A stretch of DNA of 64,000 nt from Oceanihabitans sp. IOP_32 (GTDB lineage: Bacteria; Bacteroidota; Bacteroidia; Flavobacteriales; Flavobacteriaceae), in assembly GCF_009498295.1 (NCBI RefSeq), contig NZ_CP040813.1:849001-913000 (forward strand), in the 5' to 3' direction. The notes beneath the pieces were generated by a model that saw only the letters and a list, made by a program, of their open reading frames with translations, was not told where the DNA came from and did not search any database. This document shows, piece by piece, positions 10,087 to 18,522 of the stretch (the stretch's first letter is position 1; each line of letters starts with the position of its first letter). Position numbers and translations under genes: made by a program.

Positions 10087-11550
10087 TTATTTCTGCAATT
10101 GTTTTAAAAATTCTTGTACTATTTTATAATCATCAAAATCGAAACGCTCGCCATTAATTTCCTGATAATTTTCGTGTCCTTTCCCTGCGATCAAAATAAT
10201 ATCGTTGGGTTGAGCTAACTGGCATGCCGTCTTTATGGCTTGTTTTCTATCGGCAATGGTCATTGTTTTTTTAAAATTTTGAGGTTCAACACCACTTTCA
10301 ATAGCTTTTAAAATAGCTTCAGGGTTTTCGCTTCGCGGATTATCGTTTGTAAAAATAACCTGGGTACTTAATGCCGATGCGATATGACCCATTTTTGGGC
10401 GTTTAGACACATCTCGATCGCCACCACAACCTACTACAGTAATTAAGGTTTCATTTTTAGTGCGTATGCTATTTATGGTTTCCAGTACATTCTTTAAGGC
10501 ATCTGGCGTATGGGCGTAATCGACTATGGCCGTTATTTTTTCATCTGAAATTATATATTGAAAACGTCCGCTAACACTCTCTAAATCACTAACCAACCTC
10601 AAAACCTCTTCTTTTTCCAAACCTAACAATTCTGCAGTCGCATAAACGGCTAGTATATTATAAGCATTAAACTTGCCGATAAGACGAGTCCACACTTCAC
10701 ATTCGTTAATTTTAAGCAATAAGCCACTAAATTGATTTTCTAAAATTTGTGCTTTATAATCGGCATAACTTTTTAATGCGTAGGTATATTTTTTAGCCTT
10801 CGTATTTTGAAGCATTATCGACGCGTTTTTATCATCGGCATTTACAAGAGCAAATGCTTTAGCTGGAAGTGCATCAAAAAACACTTTTTTAACGTCGCGA
10901 TATTCTGCAAAGGTGTTGTGATAATCTAAATGATCGTGAGAAAGATTGGTAAAAATACCGCCTTCAAAACGCAAACCTTCAATCCTGTTTTGATGAATAC
11001 CATGCGAGCTTACTTCCATAAAACAAAACTCTACACCAGCATCATTCATTTCCTTTAAATACTTATTTATAGTTAAGGAGTCTGGTGTGGTATGGGTAGC
11101 CTGATATGTGGTATTATTAATACGTACTTTAACTGTAGACAACAAGCCCACTTTGTAGCCTGCTTTTGTGAATAAATTATACAATAAGGTTGCTACTGTA
11201 GTTTTACCATTTGTTCCAGTTACCCCTACCAACTTTAAATTTTCTGAAGGAGTATCGTAAAAATTTGAAGCCATAAACGCCAAGGCACTTTTAGAATTCT
11301 TAACTTGAACGTAAGTAATTCCCGGCGCTAAGTGTGCGGGTAAATTTTCGCAAACAATTGCCTTCGCACCATTATTTATGGCCTTGTCTATAAACTGATG
11401 CCCATCGATTAAGTTTCCTGTAATAGCAACAAACAAATCGTCGTTTTTAACCTCGCGAGAATCAAAACGAATGGTATTTATACACACACCTGTGCTTCCC
11501 ACAACATCGTGAATGGCCACCTTATATAATATGTCTTTTAATACCTTCAT
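10087..11550 (-). CDS. murE: UDP-MurNAc-L-alanyl-D-glutamate--2,6-diaminopimelate ligase
   Basis: Cytoplasmic ligase that adds the third stem-peptide residue. Seen: P-loop GVTGTNGKTTVA near residue 109, the central domain with HDHLDYH, and the C-terminal motif DNPRSENP near 402. In characterised MurE enzymes DNPR marks meso-diaminopimelate specificity, so I infer DAP-type peptidoglycan. Length 487 is normal. The ATG overlaps the ftsI stop by 4 bases (ATGA), a typical coupling arrangement. A repeat-bearing 85-base spacer separates it from mraY. Confidence 0.96.
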   Translation of the reverse strand: MKVLKDILYKVAIHDVVGSTGVCINTIRFDSREVKNDDLFVAITGNLIDGHQFIDKAINNGAKAIVCENLPAHLAPGITYVQVKNSKSALAFMASNFYDTPSENLKLVGVTGTNGKTTVATLLYNLFTKAGYKVGLLSTVKVRINNTTYQATHTTPDSLTINKYLKEMNDAGVEFCFMEVSSHGIHQNRIEGLRFEGGIFTNLSHDHLDYHNTFAEYRDVKKVFFDALPAKAFALVNADDKNASIMLQNTKAKKYTYALKSYADYKAQILENQFSGLLLKINECEVWTRLIGKFNAYNILAVYATAELLGLEKEEVLRLVSDLESVSGRFQYIISDEKITAIVDYAHTPDALKNVLETINSIRTKNETLITVVGCGGDRDVSKRPKMGHIASALSTQVIFTNDNPRSENPEAILKAIESGVEPQNFKKTMTIADRKQAIKTACQLAQPNDIILIAGKGHENYQEINGERFDFDDYKIVQEFLKQLQK

Positions 11551-13562
11551 GAAGCTTGTAATACAATAGATTGATTGTTTTTTAATTTAACCCCCTTATT
11601 AACCGACTGGTTTTTAATGATACCACTGCCGTTGAGTTTAACTTTTACATCTACATCCATATTCTCCAATAATGCCAAAGCATCCATAGCTGGTAAGCCT
11701 ACAACCAGGGGCATGATGGTTTTGTAAGTTTGAGCTATTTTGTAAAATTGCTGATATTCCTTATCTGTCGATTTATTCTTAATGTCTAAAGATTCTACCT
11801 CATCGATAATAGGGGTGTCTGTAAAAATTTTTTGAGCAATTTTTTTAAATACAGGCCCTGAAACATCGGCACCATAATAGCCAACGCTTTTATCTGGTTC
11901 GTGAATTACTACTATACAAGAGTATTTAGGATTATCTGCAGGAAAATACCCAGCAAAAGACGAGATGTAATTTAGTTTTTCTTTGTTTTTATAATCTTTT
12001 TGACTCGTGCCCGTTTTACCAGCCATCGAGAAATTTTTAGAATACAACTTATTTCCTGTGCCGTGTTTTTTTTCGACGACATGCTTTAAAAGCTCTTGTA
12101 ATTTCGCTACTGTTTCTTTCGAGCAAACCTGTTTATTAATCACCTCCTTCTTAAAAGGCACTATTACTTTATCGAACTCTTTAACTTCTTTTACAAACTG
12201 TGGTCTTACCATTTCACCATCATTTGCAATCGCATTATAAAAGGTTAAAATTTGCAGTGGAGTAAAGGATATTCCATAACCATAAGCCATCCACTGCAAT
12301 GCGATGCCACTCCAGCGACCATTTTTAATTCTAGGATCTGGAATTACAGGGCTAGGCTCTCCTATAATTGGCAAGCCTAATTTCTGATTTAAACTCATGC
12401 TATAAAGTCTATCGACAAACTTACTTGGATTTTTTCCATACGCCTGATCGATTACCTTAACAATACCAACATTTGAAGACACCTCGAAAGCCTTAGAAAC
12501 CGATATTTTACCATAACCACCGTGTTTTGAGTCTCGTATTCGCTTTCCATAAAATGATAACACCCCATTTTTTGTATCGACTACATCGCTAGTATCTATA
12601 ACTTTATCTTCCAGTGCAACAGCAAGAGACATGAGCTTAAAGGTAGAACCCGATTCGTGAGATTCGCCAACCGCATAGTTTAAACGCTCGTAATATTTTC
12701 CGTTTTTATTTCTACCTAAATTAGAAATGGCTTTCACCTCTCCTGTTTTGGTTTCCATAACAACAACACAACCATGGTCGGCCTTATACTTCTCTAACTG
12801 CTCTAAAAGGGCATGATGGGCTATATCTTGAATGTTTACATTTATTGTGGTGTATAAATCGTAGCCGTTTTTAGGCTCAATTTCGTTAGCATCGCTTAGA
12901 GGCTTCCATTGCCCTTTGCCTATTTTTTGCTTTTTTCTATGACCATCGGTACCCCTTAAGTACTGAATACCAAAAGCCCCATCAATCCCAGGTCTGGTAA
13001 TGTTTCCAGCATCATCAATACGCTCGTAACCTATAGTGCGTTGTGCAATGCCGCCCATAGGATGTTCGCGCTTTGTAGTTTGCCTAACGATTAAACCACC
13101 TCTAAATGCACCGAGATTTAATAAGGGAAAATTCCGAATTCTAATATAATCGGAATAACCAATGTCTCTAGCCAACAAATAATATCTATTTTTATTGGCT
13201 CGTGCTTTCCTAATTTCTTTTTGATAGTAACTAGATGGTCTCCCCGAGAAACTAGCCAGAGAGTCGCACAGCGGTTTTAAGTATTTTTCGAAGGTTTTAG
13301 ACTTTGGCGTTAGGGCATCTATGCGAATATCATATTTAGGTACCGAGGTTGCCAACAAATTACTATTGGCCGAATATACATTACCCCTATTAGCCGGAAT
13401 AACAACATCTTTAATTACACGTTCGCCAGCCATTGCCCGATACTTATCACCTTGCAAAAACTGAATACTTAACAATTTAAAAACCACAGCAAGACCAAAG
13501 ACGAACATACAGCCTGCTATAAAATACAATCGGTTTAATATGTTTTTTTCGTTTACTGCCAA
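11547..13562 (-). CDS. ftsI: Septal penicillin-binding protein (FtsI/PBP3, class B) with PASTA domain
   Basis: Bitopic inner-membrane transpeptidase that cross-links septal peptidoglycan with FtsW. Seen: one N-terminal transmembrane helix (about residues 11-31), a PBP dimerisation region, then the transpeptidase motifs SxxK (SGSTFK near 300), SxN (SSN near 357) and KTG (AGKTGTSQ near 510). A C-terminal PASTA domain follows after about residue 612 (PLVVGLPAMDALALLE). The frame opens with TTG at 13562, preceded by a GGAAG Shine-Dalgarno-like sequence, which is unusual in this window and supports that start. murE overlaps its stop by 4 bases. Confidence 0.96.
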   Translation of the reverse strand: MAVNEKNILNRLYFIAGCMFVFGLAVVFKLLSIQFLQGDKYRAMAGERVIKDVVIPANRGNVYSANSNLLATSVPKYDIRIDALTPKSKTFEKYLKPLCDSLASFSGRPSSYYQKEIRKARANKNRYYLLARDIGYSDYIRIRNFPLLNLGAFRGGLIVRQTTKREHPMGGIAQRTIGYERIDDAGNITRPGIDGAFGIQYLRGTDGHRKKQKIGKGQWKPLSDANEIEPKNGYDLYTTINVNIQDIAHHALLEQLEKYKADHGCVVVMETKTGEVKAISNLGRNKNGKYYERLNYAVGESHESGSTFKLMSLAVALEDKVIDTSDVVDTKNGVLSFYGKRIRDSKHGGYGKISVSKAFEVSSNVGIVKVIDQAYGKNPSKFVDRLYSMSLNQKLGLPIIGEPSPVIPDPRIKNGRWSGIALQWMAYGYGISFTPLQILTFYNAIANDGEMVRPQFVKEVKEFDKVIVPFKKEVINKQVCSKETVAKLQELLKHVVEKKHGTGNKLYSKNFSMAGKTGTSQKDYKNKEKLNYISSFAGYFPADNPKYSCIVVIHEPDKSVGYYGADVSGPVFKKIAQKIFTDTPIIDEVESLDIKNKSTDKEYQQFYKIAQTYKTIMPLVVGLPAMDALALLENMDVDVKVKLNGSGIIKNQSVNKGVKLKNNQSIVLQAS

Positions 13563-13583
13563 GACTTCCTTTTTTTTATTCTT

Positions 13584-13898
13584 CTATTGTTTTTTTATTT
13601 TGATTTTCTTAGGCGGAATTAATGAGGATGACAACCCTTTTTTCTGCATTTTAACCACCACAACCGATTCCATTTTTAAGCGCATCAATTTCGATCTACC
13701 TTCTATAAATATTGAACGCAATTCATTCACTTCATTTTTTAATTTTGCTATTTCGTATACTTTCTTGTCTGCACTATGCGAACTCGCAATCATTACAATA
13801 GCTAAACCAGAGACAAAAAGAATCATGCGCCAATTCTTAAAGGAATCGTCGCTTACCAAAAAGGTACCTTTTAATATGCTCTGAATATTTTTTTTCAA
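13584..13898 (-). CDS. ftsL: FtsL-like cell division protein
   Basis: Short bitopic protein of 104 residues in the FtsL position between rsmH and ftsI. Seen: a cytoplasmic N-terminus of about 24 residues, one transmembrane helix (MILFVSGLAIVMIASS, about 25-40), then a heptad-rich helix with leucine/isoleucine spacing that suits a coiled coil, and a basic C-terminal tail. In the family it scaffolds FtsQ, FtsB and FtsI. The frame opens with TTG at 13898; no ATG lies between the upstream stop and the transmembrane helix, so TTG is the only start that keeps the tail. A 116-base spacer with no gene precedes it. Confidence 0.85.
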   Translation of the reverse strand: MKKNIQSILKGTFLVSDDSFKNWRMILFVSGLAIVMIASSHSADKKVYEIAKLKNEVNELRSIFIEGRSKLMRLKMESVVVVKMQKKGLSSSLIPPKKIKIKKQ

Positions 13899-14014
13899 CC
13901 TAGATTCTTGTTTTTTTCGTTAATGCTAGCCTTTTTAGGTATGACAATCTGTTTTTACGATTTCATTTCAAGAGATTCCTGTGTCTCGAAAAACCCCCTA
14001 GAACAACATCCTTT

Positions 14015-14911
14015 TTATAGTTTTTCAGCAATTCGAAGTTTTGCACTCCGTGCTCTATTATTTATTTTAATTTCTTCTTTCGACGGGATAATTAAGCCGT
14101 TTACTTTTTTTAAAGGCACTTCAAAATTGCCAAACATATCGCGTTCTGGCTCACCTTCAAAAAGCCCATTTCTAATAAATCGCTTCACTAACCTATCTTC
14201 TAAAGAATGGTAGGATATAAAACTTAAACGCCCCCCTACTTCTAAAAGCTCTGGCGTTTGCATTAAAAAGGCTTTTAAAACTTCAATTTCCTGATTAACC
14301 TCAATTCTAATTGCTTGATAAATTTGAGCTAACACCTTGTTTTCGTGACGCGGAGGCAAAAACTTTTTTAAAACCTTTTTTAATTGATCGCTTGTTTTAA
14401 TTTGCTCAATTGCTCTGTGCTCTACAATTAATTTTGCCATCGCAGGAGCCGCTCTCAATTCACCATATTGCGAAAACACTTGCCTTAATTGCTCTTCTTC
14501 ATATTCATTAACTACATGAAATGCCGATAACTCACTTTGTTGATTCATCCGCATATCCAAATCGGCATCAAATCGGGTTGAAAAACCACGTTCTGCAACA
14601 TCAAATTGATGTGACGACACACCAAAATCGGCTAAAATACCATCGACTTTTTTTACGCCATGAAACCTTAAAAACCGCTTTACATATCTAAAATTTTCAT
14701 GAATCAAGGTAAATCGCTCATCATCAATTGTATTTTCCAGTGCATCTTGATCTTGATCGAAAGCAAACAGTCTTCCCTTCTCACCAAGACGTTTTAATAT
14801 CTCTCTACTATGACCGCCACCGCCAAACGTAACATCTACATAAATGCCATCTTCCTTAATATTTAAACCATCAACGGCTTCTTTTAATAATACAGGTTTA
14901 TGATATTCCAT
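14015..14911 (-). CDS. rsmH: 16S rRNA (cytosine-1402-N4)-methyltransferase RsmH (MraW)
   Basis: SAM-dependent methyltransferase that modifies C1402 in the decoding centre of 16S rRNA. Seen: the start MEYHKPVLLKEAVDGL, the SAM loop FGGGGHSREIL near residue 31, DFGVSSHQFD near 99 and the C-terminal SYHSLEDRLVKRF, all RsmH signatures. Three ATG codons lie close together (14920, 14917, 14911); I chose 14911 because family members begin at MEYH. All of them overlap the end of mraZ. About 298 residues, normal length. Confidence 0.95.
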   Translation of the reverse strand: MEYHKPVLLKEAVDGLNIKEDGIYVDVTFGGGGHSREILKRLGEKGRLFAFDQDQDALENTIDDERFTLIHENFRYVKRFLRFHGVKKVDGILADFGVSSHQFDVAERGFSTRFDADLDMRMNQQSELSAFHVVNEYEEEQLRQVFSQYGELRAAPAMAKLIVEHRAIEQIKTSDQLKKVLKKFLPPRHENKVLAQIYQAIRIEVNQEIEVLKAFLMQTPELLEVGGRLSFISYHSLEDRLVKRFIRNGLFEGEPERDMFGNFEVPLKKVNGLIIPSKEEIKINNRARSAKLRIAEKL

Positions 14912-15368
14912 AATCATCATCGTCTTGTCCCATAACTTCTTCTGCTAAATCTGCGAAATCTATAGCAGTATCGTTAATAACTTGTTCGTACTTGTCTTTA
15001 TCCCAAATTTCAATAATATTAACAGCAGGCGAAATCACTATGTTTTTTGAAATTCCAGCAAAACCAATAAGATCTTTCGGAATTAACAAGCGTCCGCTTG
15101 CATCGATATCAACCATTTTTGCGCCAGCATTAAAACGACGAATAAAATCGTTGTTCTTTTTTTTAAACCTGTTAAGCTTATTCACCTTTTGCATAACCTC
15201 TTGCCACTCTCGCATAGGATACAACTCCAAACACGGCTGAAATACCGATCGCCTCAACACAAAACCATCTTCCAAAATAGACACCAATTGCTTCTTAATA
15301 CCAGCAGGCATCATAAGCCTCCCCTTGGCATCTACTTTACAATCGTATGTACCTATTAATGAGTTCAA
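14898..15368 (-). CDS. mraZ: Division/cell wall cluster transcriptional repressor MraZ
   Basis: First gene of the dcw operon; MraZ proteins are ring-shaped AbrB-like DNA-binding regulators of their own operon. Seen: two tandem SpoVT/AbrB-type units, each with a DAKGRL or DASGRL core (near residues 12 and 89) followed by an IP/MP turn, 156 residues. The frame opens with TTG at 15368 and no ATG is available upstream of the DAKGRL motif, so I accept TTG. The C-terminus is acidic (ending in a run of Asp). A promoter and operator repeats lie directly upstream, and rsmH overlaps the end. Confidence 0.94.
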   Translation of the reverse strand: MNSLIGTYDCKVDAKGRLMMPAGIKKQLVSILEDGFVLRRSVFQPCLELYPMREWQEVMQKVNKLNRFKKKNNDFIRRFNAGAKMVDIDASGRLLIPKDLIGFAGISKNIVISPAVNIIEIWDKDKYEQVINDTAIDFADLAEEVMGQDDDDYGIS

Positions 15369-15400
15369 AACAGTTTTTGCTTAGTTTAGGGTTTCGTCCT

Positions 15401-15447
15401 CAAATATATCAAAAATTTTACCACTTTTTACCACTTTACTGCACTTT
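15401..15447 (-). promoter_or_regulatory. mraZ promoter with three 10-base-spaced MraZ-type boxes
   Basis: On the minus strand the -7 element TATATTTG (15401-15408) fits the Bacteroidota TAnnTTTG consensus, about 33 bases before the mraZ start. Just upstream lie GTGGT, GTGGT and the weaker GTGCA, repeated every 10 bases (15420-15444) and separated by A-rich spacers. Known MraZ sites are short GTG/TGGG-type direct repeats with 10-base periodicity, so this is most likely the autoregulatory operator. It overlaps the -33 region, as expected for a repressor. Confidence 0.75.
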
Positions 15448-15606
15448 GTTAATAAGTTTTCCATTAAATAACTTCTTATTAAAACCAGCATGCGTTTAAA
15501 AAACATGAGTCATTGATTATCAATATTTTAAAAAAACACCAGTATATACGGGTGCTGGGCTAAGCTTAATTTTTAATTTTTTTTTGGAGCAGTTTAAATT
15601 AAATGA

Positions 15607-15635
15607 TTGTAATCTGAATGAAATAACTATATTTG
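15607..15635 (+). promoter_or_regulatory. Promoter for the alpha/beta hydrolase gene
   Basis: TTG at 15607-15609 and TATATTTG at 15628-15635 are 18 bases apart and match the Bacteroidota -33/-7 pattern. The -7 element is 30 bases before the ATG at 15666. It diverges from the mraZ promoter; the 297-base region between the two genes holds nothing else that I can name. Confidence 0.65.
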
Positions 15636-15665
15636 TTTTCAACGAAAAACAAGACTGACTAGTTA

Positions 15666-16430
15666 ATGACACATCGTTTAAAAAAAGAAAAAAACCATAG
15701 CTATATTGAAATTGGGGAGGGTAAGCCTATAATTATTTTACATGGCCTAATGGGTGGACTAAGCAATTTTGATTCGGTAACTGCCTATTTTAGCAAAAAA
15801 GGCTATAAAATTTTAGTTCCAGAATTACCAATTTACAGCATGTCTCTAATCAAAACTAATGTAAAAAGTTTTGCTAAGTATTTACATGATTTTATTGCGT
15901 TTAAAGGTCTTGAAGATGTAATCTTACTGGGCAACTCTTTGGGCGGGCACATTGCCTTATATCACACCAAAATGTATCCTGAAAAAGTTAAAGCGCTTAT
16001 AATAACTGGAAGCTCTGGACTTTACGAGAGCGCCATGGGTAGTGGTTACACAAAACGCAGCGATTACGAGGTTATTAAAAAGAAAGCCCAAGATGTTTTT
16101 TACGACCCTGCCGTTGCTACTAAAGCCATTGTAGACGAGGTTTACGAAACTGTAAACGATCGCAACAAACTTATAAAAACATTAGCGATTGCAAAAAGTG
16201 CGATAAGGCATAATATGGGTAAAGATTTACCTAAAATGGAGACTCCAACTTGCATTATTTGGGGAAAAAATGATACGGTTACACCACCAAATGTAGCCGA
16301 AGAATTCAACGAACTTTTACCAGATTCTGAATTGTTTTGGATCGATAAATGTGGTCATGCTGCCATGATGGAACACCCTGATGAATTTAACCAAATTTTA
16401 GACGCTTGGTTAACTAAGCGGAATTTCTAA
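15666..16430 (+). CDS. Alpha/beta hydrolase
   Basis: 254-residue alpha/beta-hydrolase-fold protein without a signal peptide, so probably cytoplasmic. Seen: oxyanion segment HGLMGG (residues 26-31), nucleophile elbow GNSLGGH with Ser91, an acid in WGKNDTVTP near 208, and the catalytic histidine in CGHAAMMEHP near 236. The substrate cannot be read from the sequence; the lid region is short. It lies 31 bases before engB, and this neighbourhood beside the dcw cluster is common in Flavobacteriaceae. Its own TAnnTTTG promoter lies 30 bases upstream. Confidence 0.9.
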   Translation: MTHRLKKEKNHSYIEIGEGKPIIILHGLMGGLSNFDSVTAYFSKKGYKILVPELPIYSMSLIKTNVKSFAKYLHDFIAFKGLEDVILLGNSLGGHIALYHTKMYPEKVKALIITGSSGLYESAMGSGYTKRSDYEVIKKKAQDVFYDPAVATKAIVDEVYETVNDRNKLIKTLAIAKSAIRHNMGKDLPKMETPTCIIWGKNDTVTPPNVAEEFNELLPDSELFWIDKCGHAAMMEHPDEFNQILDAWLTKRNF

Positions 16431-16461
16431 ATAGAAATCTATTGCTTTTTAAACGGAATAC

Positions 16462-17073
16462 ATGAAAATTAAATCTGCCGAATTTGTAATGAGTAATTCT
16501 GATGTTGAAAAATGTCCGAAAAGCAGGCTTCCAGAATATGCGTTTATTGGCAGGAGTAATGTTGGAAAATCGTCTTTAATTAATATGTTAACTGGTCGGA
16601 AAAGTTTAGCAAAAACTTCTGGTCGCCCTGGTAAAACACAACTTATAAACCATTTTTTAATTAATAAAAACTGGCACTTAGTAGACCTACCTGGATATGG
16701 TTATGCCCGCGTTTCAAAAAGCTCTAAAAAAACTTTTCAAAAATTTATTACTCAATATTTTGCTTTACGCGAACAGCTAGTTAGTGCTTTTGTTTTAGTT
16801 GACATTAGACACAACCCGCAACCCATAGATTTAGAATTTATGCAATGGTTAGGCGAAAACGGGATTCCGTTCTCCATTATTTTCACCAAAGCCGATAAAC
16901 TAAAACCCAAAGCTATCGAAAACCATATTGAAGCGTACAAAAATGTACTTTTAGAAACTTGGGAAGATATGCCCAATTATTTCGTTACCTCCTCTTCAAA
17001 AACCATAGGAAAAGATGAGGTTTTAGAATACATAGATAGTTTAAATGCCAATATGGATTGGACTGCGCTTTAG
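16462..17073 (+). CDS. engB: Ribosome biogenesis GTP-binding protein EngB (YihA/YsxC)
   Basis: Small TRAFAC-class GTPase, 203 residues, needed for late assembly of the 50S subunit in characterised bacteria. Seen: G1 loop GRSNVGKSS (residues 29-37), switch I with TSGRPGKTQ, G3 DLPGYG near 77, and G4 TKADK near 147. Length is typical. It follows the hydrolase by 31 bases on the same strand and is probably co-transcribed with it. Confidence 0.96.
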   Translation: MKIKSAEFVMSNSDVEKCPKSRLPEYAFIGRSNVGKSSLINMLTGRKSLAKTSGRPGKTQLINHFLINKNWHLVDLPGYGYARVSKSSKKTFQKFITQYFALREQLVSAFVLVDIRHNPQPIDLEFMQWLGENGIPFSIIFTKADKLKPKAIENHIEAYKNVLLETWEDMPNYFVTSSSKTIGKDEVLEYIDSLNANMDWTAL

Positions 17074-17211
17074 CCCGAGATTTCGTATAGCCGCCCCTAA
17101 TTAAAAAGACCTGTTTACTCCTTATTATTTACTTACCCCTTTTTTAGAAAAAAAAACACACTCGCACCTAAGCTTTGATTTTGTATTTTAGCTTCACTAA
17201 ATTTAATTTTA

Positions 17212-18417
17212 ATGAAACATTACATTATCATACTTGCTTTACTCTTTCTAGTGTCTTGCAACAAACAAGAAACCAGCTACCAAAATAATTTTGAACACAT
17301 AAAGGATAGCCTTAAAACAATATATGCCCCAGATACTCGAGTGGAAGTATATCATATTAACTTAACTAAACAAGAAAAAACGCTTCTTGTAACTGGAGAA
17401 ACTACCAACGCTGATGTTATTTCTGCATTATCTTCGTCACTTTTAAAAGCGATAGATACGTCGGGGAACTTAAACATAGATTTCGATATAGATTTACTGC
17501 CAAACACATCGGTTGGCGAAACAAAATATGCCTTAGTTAATAACTCGGTAGCCAACATCCGATCTAAACCAAAACACTCTGCAGAATTAGCGACACAAGC
17601 TATTTTAGGTACGGTTTTAAATGTCTTAAAAATTGAAGGCGATTTTTATTTAGTACAAACCCCAGATCGTTATATTTCGTGGGTAGATCACGGTGGTGTA
17701 ACGCTAATAACTGATACTGAATTGAAAGAATGGCAAGCCACTCCTAAGATTATTTACACCGAAACTTTCGGACATGTTTATGCTTCTGATGAGCCAGATG
17801 CACCAATAATTTCAGACATTGTTCTGGGGTCTCAATTAAAGCTAGTAAACACCAAAAAAGACAGCTATAAAGTTAGCTATCCAGACAATCGCATAGGCTA
17901 TATTAAAAAGGAAGAAGCCATGCCTTATAACGTATGGCTTGACATCTTAGAACCTTCTGCAGACCTCATAGAGACTACTGCCATGAAGTTTATAGGCGCT
18001 CCGTATTTATGGGGTGGCACCTCTACTAAAGGTATGGATTGTAGCGGTTTTACCAAAACTGTTTTTTTTATGAATGGTTTTGTGATTCCGCGAGATGCTT
18101 CACAGCAAATTAATGCGGGTAAATTGGTTGATGAGGATTTAAGGTTTGACAACCTACAAAAAGGAGATTTACTTTTTTTTGGTAAAAAAGCGACCGATAG
18201 CACAAAACAACGCACTACCCATGTTGGTATTTGGCTAAACAACGCTAATAATGAATTTATTCACGCTTCAGGTCGGGTAAAAATTAACTCGATAAATCCT
18301 GAAGCCCCAAATTATGACGCTCTTAATAAAAACAGATATTTAGGGGCAAAACGGTATTTAGGAGTCGATGACAGGCTTATTAAAAATTTAAAAGAACACC
18401 ACAACCTAACGCCTTAA
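17212..18417 (+). CDS. SH3-domain NlpC/P60 family lipoprotein (cell-wall hydrolase)
   Basis: 401-residue predicted lipoprotein: the N-terminus has a hydrophobic stretch ending in the lipobox LVSC with Cys16. Seen: two bacterial SH3-like segments (about residues 110-160 and 185-235, the first with VNNSVANIRSKP), then a C-terminal NlpC/P60 domain with the catalytic cysteine in GMDCSGFT near 278 and the histidine in THVGIW near 339. In the family such proteins cleave stem peptides, usually gamma-D-Glu-DAP bonds, in the periplasm. A near-consensus TATTTTAG lies upstream and a hairpin terminator follows. It is convergent with the protease gene. Confidence 0.9.
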   Translation: MKHYIIILALLFLVSCNKQETSYQNNFEHIKDSLKTIYAPDTRVEVYHINLTKQEKTLLVTGETTNADVISALSSSLLKAIDTSGNLNIDFDIDLLPNTSVGETKYALVNNSVANIRSKPKHSAELATQAILGTVLNVLKIEGDFYLVQTPDRYISWVDHGGVTLITDTELKEWQATPKIIYTETFGHVYASDEPDAPIISDIVLGSQLKLVNTKKDSYKVSYPDNRIGYIKKEEAMPYNVWLDILEPSADLIETTAMKFIGAPYLWGGTSTKGMDCSGFTKTVFFMNGFVIPRDASQQINAGKLVDEDLRFDNLQKGDLLFFGKKATDSTKQRTTHVGIWLNNANNEFIHASGRVKINSINPEAPNYDALNKNRYLGAKRYLGVDDRLIKNLKEHHNLTP

Positions 18418-18461
18418 GATTTAGCCAAATATTTCAGGTCTAAAAATATATACTCAAAATA

Positions 18462-18498
18462 AAAACATCCCAAAGTTTTCGAACCCTGGGATGTTTTA
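18462..18498. terminator. Bidirectional hairpin terminator
   Basis: AAACATCCCA and TGGGATGTTT form a 10-base stem with an intervening loop, flanked by A-rich sequence on the left and T-rich on the right. It lies between the convergent NlpC/P60 and protease genes and suits termination from both sides. Confidence 0.75.
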
Positions 18499-18522
18499 GT
18501 ATTAAAACTAATGCCTATAAAC

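Noticed and set aside
13908-14213. 101-codon plus-strand frame over the ftsL/rsmH boundary
   Set aside because: Overlaps the rsmH 3' end on the other strand and has no coding character beyond the open frame.
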